Assembly (NCBI GenBank): GCA_023387775.1
Contig: JAEWHN010000384.1
Span: 1-57,958, forward strand
Origin: Pseudomonadota bacterium
GTDB lineage: Bacteria; Pseudomonadota; Alphaproteobacteria; Rhizobiales; Rhizobiaceae
DNA: 57,958 nucleotides
Direction: 5' to 3'
Position 1 is the first letter of the stretch; each line of letters begins with the position of its first letter. Below are positions 41,492-48,047 of the stretch, piece by piece. The notes under the pieces are model-generated. The model was not told the origin of the DNA and made no database searches. It saw only the letters and a list, made by a program, of their open reading frames with translations. The position numbers were made by a program, and so were the translations under genes.

Positions 41492-42636
41492 GCCGGCACC
41501 TCGCCGGCCTCATACCCCCATGCGTCCCAGCCCGGCCGCGGCGTGCGGCAGAACATTTCGAGTTTGGGAACACCCGGCCACAGCTGCTCGATGCGCTCGG
41601 CATAAAAGTCTGGCTTGCGACTGTGTTCGCGCACCGGATGCTTGGTGAGCTTGCGCGGCTGGGTGCCAGGCAGAGGTGCTGGGAACTTTCCGCGCGTGCC
41701 GATCAGCAGCAGTTCGAGATTGTCGAACGACCAATAGCCGGTGCCGAGCTGCTCGCCGGGATATTCCTTCTCCCAGCCCCAGAAGCTCTTGAAGGCAAAT
41801 CCCCACGCCTCCATGCAGGCCAGCCCGTTGGCCAGGTCCGTCACCCACAGGAAAAGCGCAGCGTCCTGGGAGGCCGGACAGCCGAGATCGAGGATCGCCG
41901 GCAGGTCCATCGTCGGATAATGGTTTTCGGCGCTTTTCTCGCGGCCGGTCACTTCCGAATGGACGACGAATTTCCACGGCGGATCGGCATAGATGATTGG
42001 ATAAGACGGCCCATCCTCACCGTTCTTCCACCAGATCGGCGCCGTGGCCTCGCCCTTCGAGGCGACCATTTCCATGTGTGCTAGGCGGACCGAATGGCGC
42101 ACCTTCTGGTCCTCAGCGCGCAGATCCTTGGCCACCTTCATCAACTCGCGCCGGTTCTCGCTCTCCGGCACGAAGGCCGTTTTGATCGTCCGGCGCGTCG
42201 GCTGCTTCACGCCATCCCGGCCCTCAACCTCTTCATGGTGGCTAATTTCGCCACCATCGACGAGGCGCTTGCGGACACCCTCGACCGTGGAGTGATGCAC
42301 GCCAATCATCGCGGCAATCGCCCGCGACGAGATCGACGGCGTGTCGCGCAGCTGGTCGGCAATCACGGCCTGTTTCTGCGCGGTGGAAAGGTGCCGCCGC
42401 GAAACATTGAGCTCGCGCGCCAGCTTTCGCTTGTCCTGCTCGGACAGCCCCTTGCGCACAAAGCGCGGCCAGTCGACGAGGCCGAGACTCTGGCAGATCT
42501 CGACGCGGTGGTGGCCGTCGATGATCTCGCCAGCCTCGTCATATTCCACCGGCACCAGCACGCCGTGCTGCACGATGGAAGCTTCGAGCGCGGCATATTC
42601 TTCGGCCGAGAGGCGCGGGAGCAGCTGGTACTTCAT
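41488..42636 (-). CDS. ParB-like/MT-A70 adenine methyltransferase fusion
   Basis: 382 aa. The N-terminal 110 residues are a ParB/sulfiredoxin-like domain (GVLVPVEYDEAGEIIDGHHR, containing the GHHR element). A helix-turn-helix follows (SISSRAIAAMIGVHHSTVEG). The C-terminal half is an MT-A70 adenine-N6 methyltransferase with the catalytic DPPW in YPIIYADPPWKFVVHSEVTG, then CMEAWGFAFKSFWGWEK and PVREHSRKPDFYAERIEQ. The ParB/HTH part probably guides the methylase to particular sites. ATGA overlaps at both ends. Confidence 0.9.
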   Translation of the reverse strand: MKYQLLPRLSAEEYAALEASIVQHGVLVPVEYDEAGEIIDGHHRVEICQSLGLVDWPRFVRKGLSEQDKRKLARELNVSRRHLSTAQKQAVIADQLRDTPSISSRAIAAMIGVHHSTVEGVRKRLVDGGEISHHEEVEGRDGVKQPTRRTIKTAFVPESENRRELMKVAKDLRAEDQKVRHSVRLAHMEMVASKGEATAPIWWKNGEDGPSYPIIYADPPWKFVVHSEVTGREKSAENHYPTMDLPAILDLGCPASQDAALFLWVTDLANGLACMEAWGFAFKSFWGWEKEYPGEQLGTGYWSFDNLELLLIGTRGKFPAPLPGTQPRKLTKHPVREHSRKPDFYAERIEQLWPGVPKLEMFCRTPRPGWDAWGYEAGEVPA

Positions 42637-42875
42637 GCAGATTCCCCCACCTTGGAGAGATCAACTAGCCGGCCAGCCTCCGTCACGCGCAGTCGACGAC
42701 GATCGAGGTAAAATTCAACGAGACCGCAGGCCTCTAGCTTGTTCCACGTCGCGCGCATGATCGGTGCCCGCTCGCCTGCAGCCGTCAGCACCTGATTGCG
42801 GTCGAAGACACCGTCGCCGTTGCGGTTGCGCAGCCATTTGAGCGCGGACAGCTGGCTTGCAGAGGCGGTCGTCAT
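42633..42875 (-). CDS. Small winged-helix-like protein
   Basis: 80 aa: ASASQLSALKWLRNRNGDGV, then MRATWNKLEACGLVEFYLDR and RRLRVTEAGRLVDLSKVG, a pattern of a small winged helix with a wing hairpin. Probably a DNA-binding regulator or methylase partner. ATGA overlaps on both sides. Confidence 0.62.
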   Translation of the reverse strand: MTTASASQLSALKWLRNRNGDGVFDRNQVLTAAGERAPIMRATWNKLEACGLVEFYLDRRRLRVTEAGRLVDLSKVGESA

Positions 42876-43201
42876 TCCATCCCCAGTGCGGCCTTGTAGA
42901 GATCAAGGATCGCCTCGGCCTCCTGGCGCTCGGCCTGGTCCATCTTGCGCAGCTTCACCAGCGTGCGGACCGCCTTCGTGTCAAAGCCCATGGCCTTGCA
43001 CTCGGCGTAGATTTCCTTGCGGTCGTCGGAGAGCGCGTCGATATCTTCCTGCACACGCTCGATCCGTTCGATGAAGGCGCGCAGCTGGCCGGCCGCGACC
43101 GTCTGCGGCCCGCTGGCCTCTTCGGTCTCGGTCTTCATCTTGGCGCCCGGGCGCTCGCGCGCCGGGCCGCGCGCCGAATAGGGATCGTAATCGTCAGCCA
43201 T
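42872..43201 (-). CDS. GapR-like (DUF2312) nucleoid-associated protein
   Basis: 109 aa. After a 40-residue phage-specific N-terminus it matches the GapR/DUF2312 core: AAGQLRAFIERIERVQEDID, ALSDDRKEIYAECKAMGFDT and KAVRTLVKLRKMDQAERQEA. The host protein in Caulobacter and rhizobia binds overtwisted AT-rich DNA ahead of replication forks and transcription units. A phage copy could manage torsion of phage DNA or interfere with host chromosome organisation. The start at ATG 43201 overlaps the stop of the ParB-like gene (TGATG). Confidence 0.92.
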   Translation of the reverse strand: MADDYDPYSARGPARERPGAKMKTETEEASGPQTVAAGQLRAFIERIERVQEDIDALSDDRKEIYAECKAMGFDTKAVRTLVKLRKMDQAERQEAEAILDLYKAALGME

Positions 43202-44004
43202 CAGCGCGCCTCGCCGAAATAGATGACGTTGCTGCGCTTGCCCTTGTTGTAGAGTTCGACGATTGCCTTGCTCAGCGCCGTCTCCGCCGACCCGCCCGAC
43301 AGCTTTCGGAAGGCCTCGGCATGAGCCGTCAGCTTGGAGATGCTCTGCGGGCGAATTGCCTCGACGAGATCCGGCTCGGAGATGGTCTTTTCGTTGGCGC
43401 GAATGATGCGCGCCAGCGCGGTGATCATGGTGCCGCGCAGCGACTTTGCATCGTTCGGCCATGCCGCACGGATGACCAGCAACGCCCTGCGCGTGGCGCC
43501 ATGCCCGTAACGCTTCAGGCACCGATCAACGGCACCGATGGAATTGGTCAGGTGCGGCCGGTAGTGCCCTTGCGCCGGAACAACATCGCACCCGGCGGAT
43601 TGCAGCACCTTGGAGATTGCGATCGCCGTGTCGTCGCCCGCCGTCAGGCCGGCCCAATATTGCTCGACCGACGTCACCGCCATGCGGTCGCGGTTTATCG
43701 CCAGAAAGCTTTCAGCTTCTCCGGCAAGGTCCTTGTGGCTGACGATGACCGCCGGCACCGCGTCCACATCCGGGTGCAGCGTTGCGGCCTTCCAGCGATG
43801 CTGGCCCTCGACGATGGTGAAACGCCCGTCTTCCTGCCGCGACAGCACTACCGCGCCGAACTTCGCCCAGGAAAACCGCCGCAGTATCTTGTCGACCAGA
43901 TGGGCCTTGATCTCCCGCTGGTAGTTGTTGTCGACGTCGATCAGCTCGACATCGACCCATTGGAGTTCCGGCCTGTCGCCGATTTCCCGATTGCATTCAC
44001 TCAT
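43201..44004 (-). CDS. ParB-like nuclease-domain DNA-binding protein
   Basis: 267 aa. A ParB N-terminal-type domain is seen near residues 15-110, including NYQREIKAHLVDKILRRFSW and FTIVEGQHRWKAATLHPDVD with the GQHRWKA motif. The C-terminal part contains RALLVIRAAWPNDAKSLRGT. It lacks any ParA partner and is likely a DNA-binding regulator or modifier rather than a partition protein. ATGA and TGATG overlaps link it to both neighbours. Confidence 0.82.
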   Translation of the reverse strand: MSECNREIGDRPELQWVDVELIDVDNNYQREIKAHLVDKILRRFSWAKFGAVVLSRQEDGRFTIVEGQHRWKAATLHPDVDAVPAVIVSHKDLAGEAESFLAINRDRMAVTSVEQYWAGLTAGDDTAIAISKVLQSAGCDVVPAQGHYRPHLTNSIGAVDRCLKRYGHGATRRALLVIRAAWPNDAKSLRGTMITALARIIRANEKTISEPDLVEAIRPQSISKLTAHAEAFRKLSGGSAETALSKAIVELYNKGKRSNVIYFGEAR

Positions 44005-44396
44005 CTCACCCCCTCTGGAGCGGCGGGCAGATAGCGGTAGCCGCGTCCCCGAACAGTGTCGATTTCAATGCCAAGCGGTCTCAGCTTCTTGCGAAGCTTG
44101 CACACGAACACGTCGACGACCCCGATTCCCGGTTCGTCGATCTGCAGGTGATAGAGGTCGGAGAGCAGCTGCTCCCTGGACCGGACGCGGGGCGATACCC
44201 TCCGCAGCGCGGCGAAAACCGCATGCTCCTGTTGCGTCAGGAGGGCATAGCTGTCGCCCCGGACAACTATGCCGGCCTCGTCGACGCGCAGCTCGCCGTC
44301 CCCAGGCAAGGATTGCCCGCATGTTGGACAGGAGCAGGTTGCCGCGCCGCCGGCCGCCTGGCGGTTGCCACGCGAGTGGGAAGCGCCCCGGCTCAT
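44001..44396 (-). CDS. CtrA-like DNA-binding domain protein lacking a receiver domain
   Basis: 131 aa. The N-terminus has a CxC-x2-C cluster (ATCSCPTCGQ), possibly a small zinc ribbon. Residues about 35-125 are an OmpR/PhoB-type winged helix: YALLTQQEHAVFAALRRVSP, then LLSDLYHLQIDEPGIGVVDV and FVCKLRKKLRPLGIEIDTVR, ending GRGYRYLP. The DEPxxxxxDVFxCKLRKKL block is characteristic of the host cell-cycle regulator CtrA (which has DEPELKIIDVFICKLRKKL), including its recognition helix. The phosphoacceptor receiver domain of CtrA is absent, so binding would not be controlled by phosphorylation. Confidence 0.88.
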   Translation of the reverse strand: MSRGASHSRGNRQAAGGAATCSCPTCGQSLPGDGELRVDEAGIVVRGDSYALLTQQEHAVFAALRRVSPRVRSREQLLSDLYHLQIDEPGIGVVDVFVCKLRKKLRPLGIEIDTVRGRGYRYLPAAPEGVR

Positions 44397-44983
44397 CTGT
44401 CACCTGCTTTAAAACGGGAATTGTTGGGCCTGGCGAATTCCGGCACATCGGTCAGATCGTCGGCGCCGTTATGAGAGCGATTGATGCCCAAGCGCTTACG
44501 CTCCCGCTCGTCGAGGACGGCGCGCGCCAGCGGCCCGAGACCAATATGGTCGGCGCGAAACGCGCAGGCGCCGACGATTGCCTGGGCAAGCGACACCCCG
44601 TCATGCGCGGCAACGGCCTTGATGAGCACAAGCATCTGCGGGGTAATCCGCAGCCCGATGGCCACCTTGCCGTCATCGTCCCCCGGTCTGTCCGCAGAAA
44701 AATTCCCCGCGCCGGCGAGGGGAACAATCGCCGGCGCGGGGTCCACCTGTCCCAAACGGGCGGGTTCGACACAGGTGGAAGTTTCGGCCCGGCCGGCGGG
44801 AGTAGGGACCGGCCGGGCCGAAGCGGTTTTCCGCTGGGGAAGCGTGGCCACCACGGGCGGCCCCATGCCCGTGGTGGCCTCTTTCGCGCCAGCCGCGTGC
44901 GGCGTCGCGATCTCTTCGTTGGAGCAGTCGAACGGCAGTTCGCCGCACCCACCCAAAAAGGACTTGAGTAGGTGCGCCCTCAT
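44393..44983 (-). CDS. Hypothetical protein, first large gene of early leftward operon
   Basis: 196 aa. The N-terminal 100 residues are low-complexity, Pro/Thr/Ala-rich. The C-terminal part starts GDDDGKVAIGLRITPQMLVL, followed by VAAHDGVSLAQAIVGACAFR, compatible with a ribbon-helix-helix-like or small helical DNA-binding fold. Not recognised. It couples by ATGA to the Cro-like and CtrA-like genes. Confidence 0.6.
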   Translation of the reverse strand: MRAHLLKSFLGGCGELPFDCSNEEIATPHAAGAKEATTGMGPPVVATLPQRKTASARPVPTPAGRAETSTCVEPARLGQVDPAPAIVPLAGAGNFSADRPGDDDGKVAIGLRITPQMLVLIKAVAAHDGVSLAQAIVGACAFRADHIGLGPLARAVLDERERKRLGINRSHNGADDLTDVPEFARPNNSRFKAGDR

Positions 44984-45210
44984 TGCGACACCTCCGCCCC
45001 TTCCGGCGTCTTGCCGAAAACGTCAGGGCGAAGAGCCTCGGGTGGAATGCCAGTAATGCGGGAGAAGTCCAGGACACGCTCTGCGGGAATGCGTCGTGTG
45101 CCCCCTTCGTACCGCGAAAGCTGTACCGCTGATACGCCCAGCAGGCGACCAGCGGCCTCTAAGGTCCTATGTTCTGAAAGGCTCAACCGCCATTTGCGTA
45201 GCTGTTCCAT
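44980..45210 (-). CDS. Cro-like HTH regulator (first gene of leftward operon)
   Basis: 76 aa helix-turn-helix protein (GRLLGVSAVQLSRYEGGTRR, with the recognition helix SAVQLSRYE). The start at ATG 45210 is preferred over an upstream TTG. It is transcribed from the leftward promoter at 45217-45245 whose operator lies between the -35 and -10 boxes, the usual place of Cro. It should be the first protein made on induction and compete with the repressor for the same sites. Confidence 0.8.
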   Translation of the reverse strand: MEQLRKWRLSLSEHRTLEAAGRLLGVSAVQLSRYEGGTRRIPAERVLDFSRITGIPPEALRPDVFGKTPEGAEVSQ

Positions 45211-45216
45211 ACGGCC

Positions 45217-45245
45217 CAATTACCATCATGGTAATCGTGACGCAA
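45217..45245 (-). promoter_or_regulatory. Leftward early promoter with repressor operator O1
   Basis: Minus strand: -35 TTGCGT (45245-45240), 17-bp spacer, -10 TAATTG (45222-45217). A perfect palindrome ATTACCATCATGGTAAT (45219-45235, 8+1+8) sits between the boxes and overlaps the -10, so repressor binding would block the promoter. It drives the long early/late leftward operon starting at the Cro-like gene. Confidence 0.75.
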
Positions 45246-45252
45246 CAGGATA

Positions 45253-45297
45253 ATTACCAACATGGCCGATTACGCGGTCGTGCCATGTTGGTAAAAT
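45253..45297 (+). promoter_or_regulatory. Repressor promoter with operators O2 and O3
   Basis: Plus strand: -35 TTACGC (45270-45275), 16-bp spacer, -10 TAAAAT (45292-45297). Operator-like TTACCAACATGG (45254-45265) and its inverse CCATGTTGGTAA (45283-45294) bracket the -35, the second abutting the -10. The expected transcription start coincides with ATG 45305, giving a leaderless mRNA. Confidence 0.7.
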
Positions 45298-45304
45298 GCT
45301 AACC

Positions 45305-45700
45305 ATGGTTGCTAGAATTGGATTAAATCAGGCCCCAAAGGCCAAGATCTACCTCGCCGAGTGGCGGGAGACAAAGTTCGCGACTCAACAAGAGCTGGCG
45401 GACGCAATGAACACGACCGCCGCTACCGTTTCCAGGATTGAGACGGGAGAACGGGATTGGAGTCGAGGGTATCTCGAGGCTCTGGCATATCTTGTTGACT
45501 GCAAGGTCGCTGATCTGTTTCAGCACCCCGATAAGACTCGCAACAAACCGAGTTTCGAAGAACTAATGAGCGTGGCTTCTTCTCTATCAGAAGATCGCAT
45601 CGCGGGCCTAGTTGCCTTTCTTCGAGAGCACGAAGCCGACGTGCCTCAGCAAGAACCCTCCGCTGCAAATCTTCAGGCGCAGCCAGCCAGAGCGAAATAA
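45305..45700 (+). CDS. Prophage repressor, XRE family
   Basis: 131 aa. The HTH is TQQELADAMNTTAATVSRIE with the following TGERDWSRGYLEALAYLVDC, a typical XRE domain. The C-terminal 50 residues form an acidic/helical part (SFEELMSVASSLSEDRIAGL) without the LexA/CI self-cleavage peptidase, so induction may not follow the LexA-like RecA pathway. The ATG at 45305 is likely the true start and the mRNA leaderless, as with lambda CI from its maintenance promoter. It diverges from the Cro-like gene and should hold the lytic promoters at O1 and O5 closed. Confidence 0.85.
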   Translation: MVARIGLNQAPKAKIYLAEWRETKFATQQELADAMNTTAATVSRIETGERDWSRGYLEALAYLVDCKVADLFQHPDKTRNKPSFEELMSVASSLSEDRIAGLVAFLREHEADVPQQEPSAANLQAQPARAK

Positions 45701-46213
45701 GCGTAATAAAGTTACTCAAGTCAGTTACTCCCCAGCCCGTTTCTTCCGGCACCCGATTTGCGGGCGCCGGTATTACGGAGGGAAGTGTGCAAGGCAGCTT
45801 CCAGGCGCGCAAACAGAAGTATCGCCGCTCGTCTCGATACTTAGCGCCATAGCAGCACCAAGCCGGGGGTTAGTAATCGGTTGGAAGACCGACCGGTGGC
45901 TTTTAGCCGAAGCCTGGACATGACGCACCGCCCCCGGCCGAAGCCAAGGTTGTGCGCCACCGCCAAGCGACGCGACATTTCGGGCCGACATTCCTGCCGG
46001 GCACCTATTCCAATCCGGGTTACTAAGCCCGCCCTCACCATCTTGCGATTTGCCATCAATGGCAAGTGCCCTCCCGCACTTTCGAATCGGCATCTCGGCC
46101 GCAGCGGCCATTCTATTCCATCATGGTAAAAATCAAGATTGCATTTTCTTACCAACACGGTAATCTTCGGACCTGAGAACAGCCTTTCGGCACCCAGGAG
46201 GGAGAAGACCAAC
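45701..46213. other. 513-bp region between repressor and rightward operon
   Basis: No firm gene. Features: a near-perfect hairpin CCGGCACCCG-ATTTG-CGGGCGCCGG (45746-45770) just after the repressor gene, without a T-run. A 19-codon reading frame starts at GTG 45785 behind a strong GGAGGG site (a possible leader peptide, unproven). Operators O4 and O5 and the rightward promoter lie at 46115-46166. Longer frames on either strand across this region have no ribosome-binding site and cross the operators, so I discount them. Confidence 0.5.
46115..46166 (+). promoter_or_regulatory. Rightward promoter with operators O4 and O5
   Basis: Plus strand: -35 TTGCAT (46139-46144), 16-bp spacer, -10 TAATCT (46161-46166). 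O4 ATTCCATCATGGTAA (46115-46129) lies upstream, and O5 TTACCAACACGGTAA (46149-46163) covers the spacer and -10. Both match the O1 consensus at 13 of 15 positions. The promoter feeds the operon from 46214 to the integrase, placing dNTP metabolism, excisionase and integrase under the same repressor. Confidence 0.7.
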
Positions 46214-46306
46214 ATGCTTCGGGCATTGCTGTTTGAATTGCCGGCCTTCCTTGCGATGGCCACGTTTCTGGTCGCGGCCGCGGCTTACCTAGGAGGCCCG
46301 CTATGA
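46214..46306 (+). CDS. 30-aa membrane peptide
   Basis: MLRALLFELPAFLAMATFLV followed by AAAAYLGGPL, a single hydrophobic helix. A CAGGAGGGAG ribosome-binding site stands directly before ATG 46214. Its TGA overlaps the next start (ATGA). No known family; possibly a superinfection or membrane-effector peptide. Confidence 0.7.
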   Translation: MLRALLFELPAFLAMATFLVAAAAYLGGPL

Positions 46307-46548
46307 ACAGCCGCTTCCGCTCCGCTCACCCCGTGGAACGCCGCAAAAATCCCGGCTTCGAGGCCTGCGGCAGCTGGCCGGAGTGCAATTGCCGCAGCGA
46401 ATGCGAGGTTCTGCGCATCGTGCGCCGGCGCACCCGCCGCACCTGGTCTTGGAAAAGCCTGCTCATGCCTCTCGGGGTCGTCGCGCTCAATCTGAGCGCG
46501 GTAGCAGCCGTCGCTGCCGTGGCCACCCTCTATCTCGGGGGCATGTGA
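46303..46548 (+). CDS. Small Cys-rich membrane protein
   Basis: 81 aa. The first 45 residues are hydrophilic with four Cys (ACGSWPECNCRSEC), possibly a metal-binding loop, followed by a C-terminal membrane helix (LMPLGVVALNLSAVAAVAAV). ATGA overlaps with the 30-aa peptide gene and a one-base overlap with the following dNTP hydrolase gene place it in the operon. Not recognised. Confidence 0.65.
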   Translation: MNSRFRSAHPVERRKNPGFEACGSWPECNCRSECEVLRIVRRRTRRTWSWKSLLMPLGVVALNLSAVAAVAAVATLYLGGM

Positions 46549-46982
46549 TGTCAGATCGCATCGGCGAACTCCTCGACGCAAACAACCGCTACCTCGACGA
46601 GGCAAGGGCGGCACGGCGCAAGCTTGCAATCCTCGCATCCATCATGCCCGACGCCGAATATGTCCTCTCGCCGGCATGGGTGGACCATTTCCGCCAGTGG
46701 AACATTGCCACATTCGGCCCCGGCACGCGCACGCGCGGCACGCTCGACCATTTGCGCAAGGAGATGCGCGAGATCGAGGCCAAGCCGGACGATCCGGACG
46801 AGTGGTGCGACATCATCCTGCTGGGCCTGAACGGGCTCATACGGCTCGGTCTCGACGGCCGACAGGCGCTTGAGCGGCTTAAGGCCAAGCAGGCCAGGAA
46901 CGAGGAGCGCCGCTGGCCAGACTGGCGCAGCGCCGATCCGGACAAGGCAATCGAACACGTCAAGCGCGAGGATGCGAAATGA
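46548..46982 (+). CDS. MazZ-like (DUF550) dATP/dGTP pyrophosphohydrolase
   Basis: 144 aa. The DUF550 signature is clear: DHFRQWNIATFGPGTRTRGT, then LDHLRKEMREIEAKPDDPDE and WCDIILLGLNGLIRLGLDGR, which are the E/D-rich metal-binding helices of the all-alpha MazG/DUF550 superfamily. RefSeq-type annotation calls this a dATP/dGTP diphosphohydrolase. In phages with 2-aminoadenine DNA the MazZ homologue makes dGMP for PurZ, but PurZ and DatZ are not visible here. It could instead reshape the dNTP pool or act against nucleotide-based host defence. Confidence 0.88.
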   Translation: MSDRIGELLDANNRYLDEARAARRKLAILASIMPDAEYVLSPAWVDHFRQWNIATFGPGTRTRGTLDHLRKEMREIEAKPDDPDEWCDIILLGLNGLIRLGLDGRQALERLKAKQARNEERRWPDWRSADPDKAIEHVKREDAK

Positions 46983-47128
46983 CCACGTTCCGCATCCACT
47001 TCGCCCAAGGCGAGCCGCTCGAAATCCAGGCCGAGACCGCAGGCAAGGCTCGCGAGACGGCGAAAGCGGCCAGGCCAGGCGCCCACATCCGCAAGATCAA
47101 GGTTTTGAAGGAGGCTGGCCGTGGCTGA
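46979..47128 (+). CDS. Small hypothetical protein
   Basis: 49 aa, starting MTTFRIHFAQGEPLEIQAET, then basic and helical to the end. ATGA overlap with the previous gene; its 3' end overlaps the GTG start of the next by 8 bp. Not recognised; coupling supports that it is translated. Confidence 0.6.
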   Translation: MTTFRIHFAQGEPLEIQAETAGKARETAKAARPGAHIRKIKVLKEAGRG

Positions 47129-48047
47129 GCACTCCAGCATCGAATGGACAGACGCCACCTGGAACCCGATCACCGGCTGTTCCGTCGTCTCGCCCGGCTG
47201 CACCAGCTGCTACGCCATGAAGCTGGCCGGCACACGCCTGAAGCACATTCCGAGCCGCGCCGGCCTCACGACCGACAGCAAGGCCGGCCCCGTCTGGAAT
47301 GGCGAGGTACGCCTGAACAGCGAATGGCTAGCCCAGCCGCTGCGCTGGAAGCGCCCGCGCAGGATCTTCGTCTGCGCCCATGGCGACCTGTTCCATAAAT
47401 CGGTCCCCGATGAATGGATCGACCGCGTCTTCGCCGTCATGGCGCTGGCACCGCAGCACACCTTTCAGGTGCTGACCAAGCGCGCCGCTCGGATGCGGGC
47501 CTATTGTTCCGATCCGCAGCGTCGAAACACGATCGAGCTCGCCGCCGAGGCGCTTCAGCCGAGCGTCTGCAAACCGTGGTCTCCGAAGCACTGCTTCCGC
47601 TGGCCCCTCCCCAACACCTGGCTTGGCGTCTCGGCCGAAGATCAGCAACGCGCCGAAGAGCGCATCCCCGAGCTGCTCGCCATCCCGGCCGCTGTCCGCT
47701 TCGTATCCGCAGAGCCCCTGCTCGGGCCAATTGATTTCTATAAAGCCAGCGCAGTCATGCCTGTAGAACGACACCCATGGAGAAATGGGCCAATCCTTCA
47801 GGGGATCGACTGGGTCATCGTCGGCGGCGAGAGCGGTCGAGGCGCGCGCCCCATGCGGCCGGAATGGGCCGAGAGCCTTCGCGACCAATGCGCCGCCGCC
47901 GGTGTGGCATTCTTCTTCAAGCAGTGGGGCTCGCACAGGCTGACTTCGGATTGCAACGGCCGCTACATGATCCCGGCCTCAAAGAAGGAAGCCGGCCGCC
48001 TTCTCGGCGGCATCGAGCACAACGGCATGCCCGAGGTGCGGCCATGA
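47121..48047 (+). CDS. Gp37/Gp68-family (DUF5131) protein
   Basis: 308 aa. The family N-terminus is clear: IEWTDATWNPITGC followed by SVVSPGCTSCYAMKLA with a Cys-x6-Cys-x2-Cys cluster, as in mycobacteriophage Gp37/Gp68 proteins. There is a central VFAVMALAPQHTFQVLTKRA and a C-terminal VGGESGRGARPMRPEWAESL, then FFFKQWG. The fold looks like a TIM-barrel of radical-SAM flavour, but the Cys spacing is not the canonical CxxxCxxC and the activity is unproven. It begins with GTG inside the preceding gene and ends in an ATGA overlap. Confidence 0.85.
   Translation: MAEHSSIEWTDATWNPITGCSVVSPGCTSCYAMKLAGTRLKHIPSRAGLTTDSKAGPVWNGEVRLNSEWLAQPLRWKRPRRIFVCAHGDLFHKSVPDEWIDRVFAVMALAPQHTFQVLTKRAARMRAYCSDPQRRNTIELAAEALQPSVCKPWSPKHCFRWPLPNTWLGVSAEDQQRAEERIPELLAIPAAVRFVSAEPLLGPIDFYKASAVMPVERHPWRNGPILQGIDWVIVGGESGRGARPMRPEWAESLRDQCAAAGVAFFFKQWGSHRLTSDCNGRYMIPASKKEAGRLLGGIEHNGMPEVRP

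Noticed and set aside
45841..46263. 140-codon minus-strand frame between repressor and rightward operon
   Set aside because: It runs through the rightward promoter and both operators and has no ribosome-binding site.
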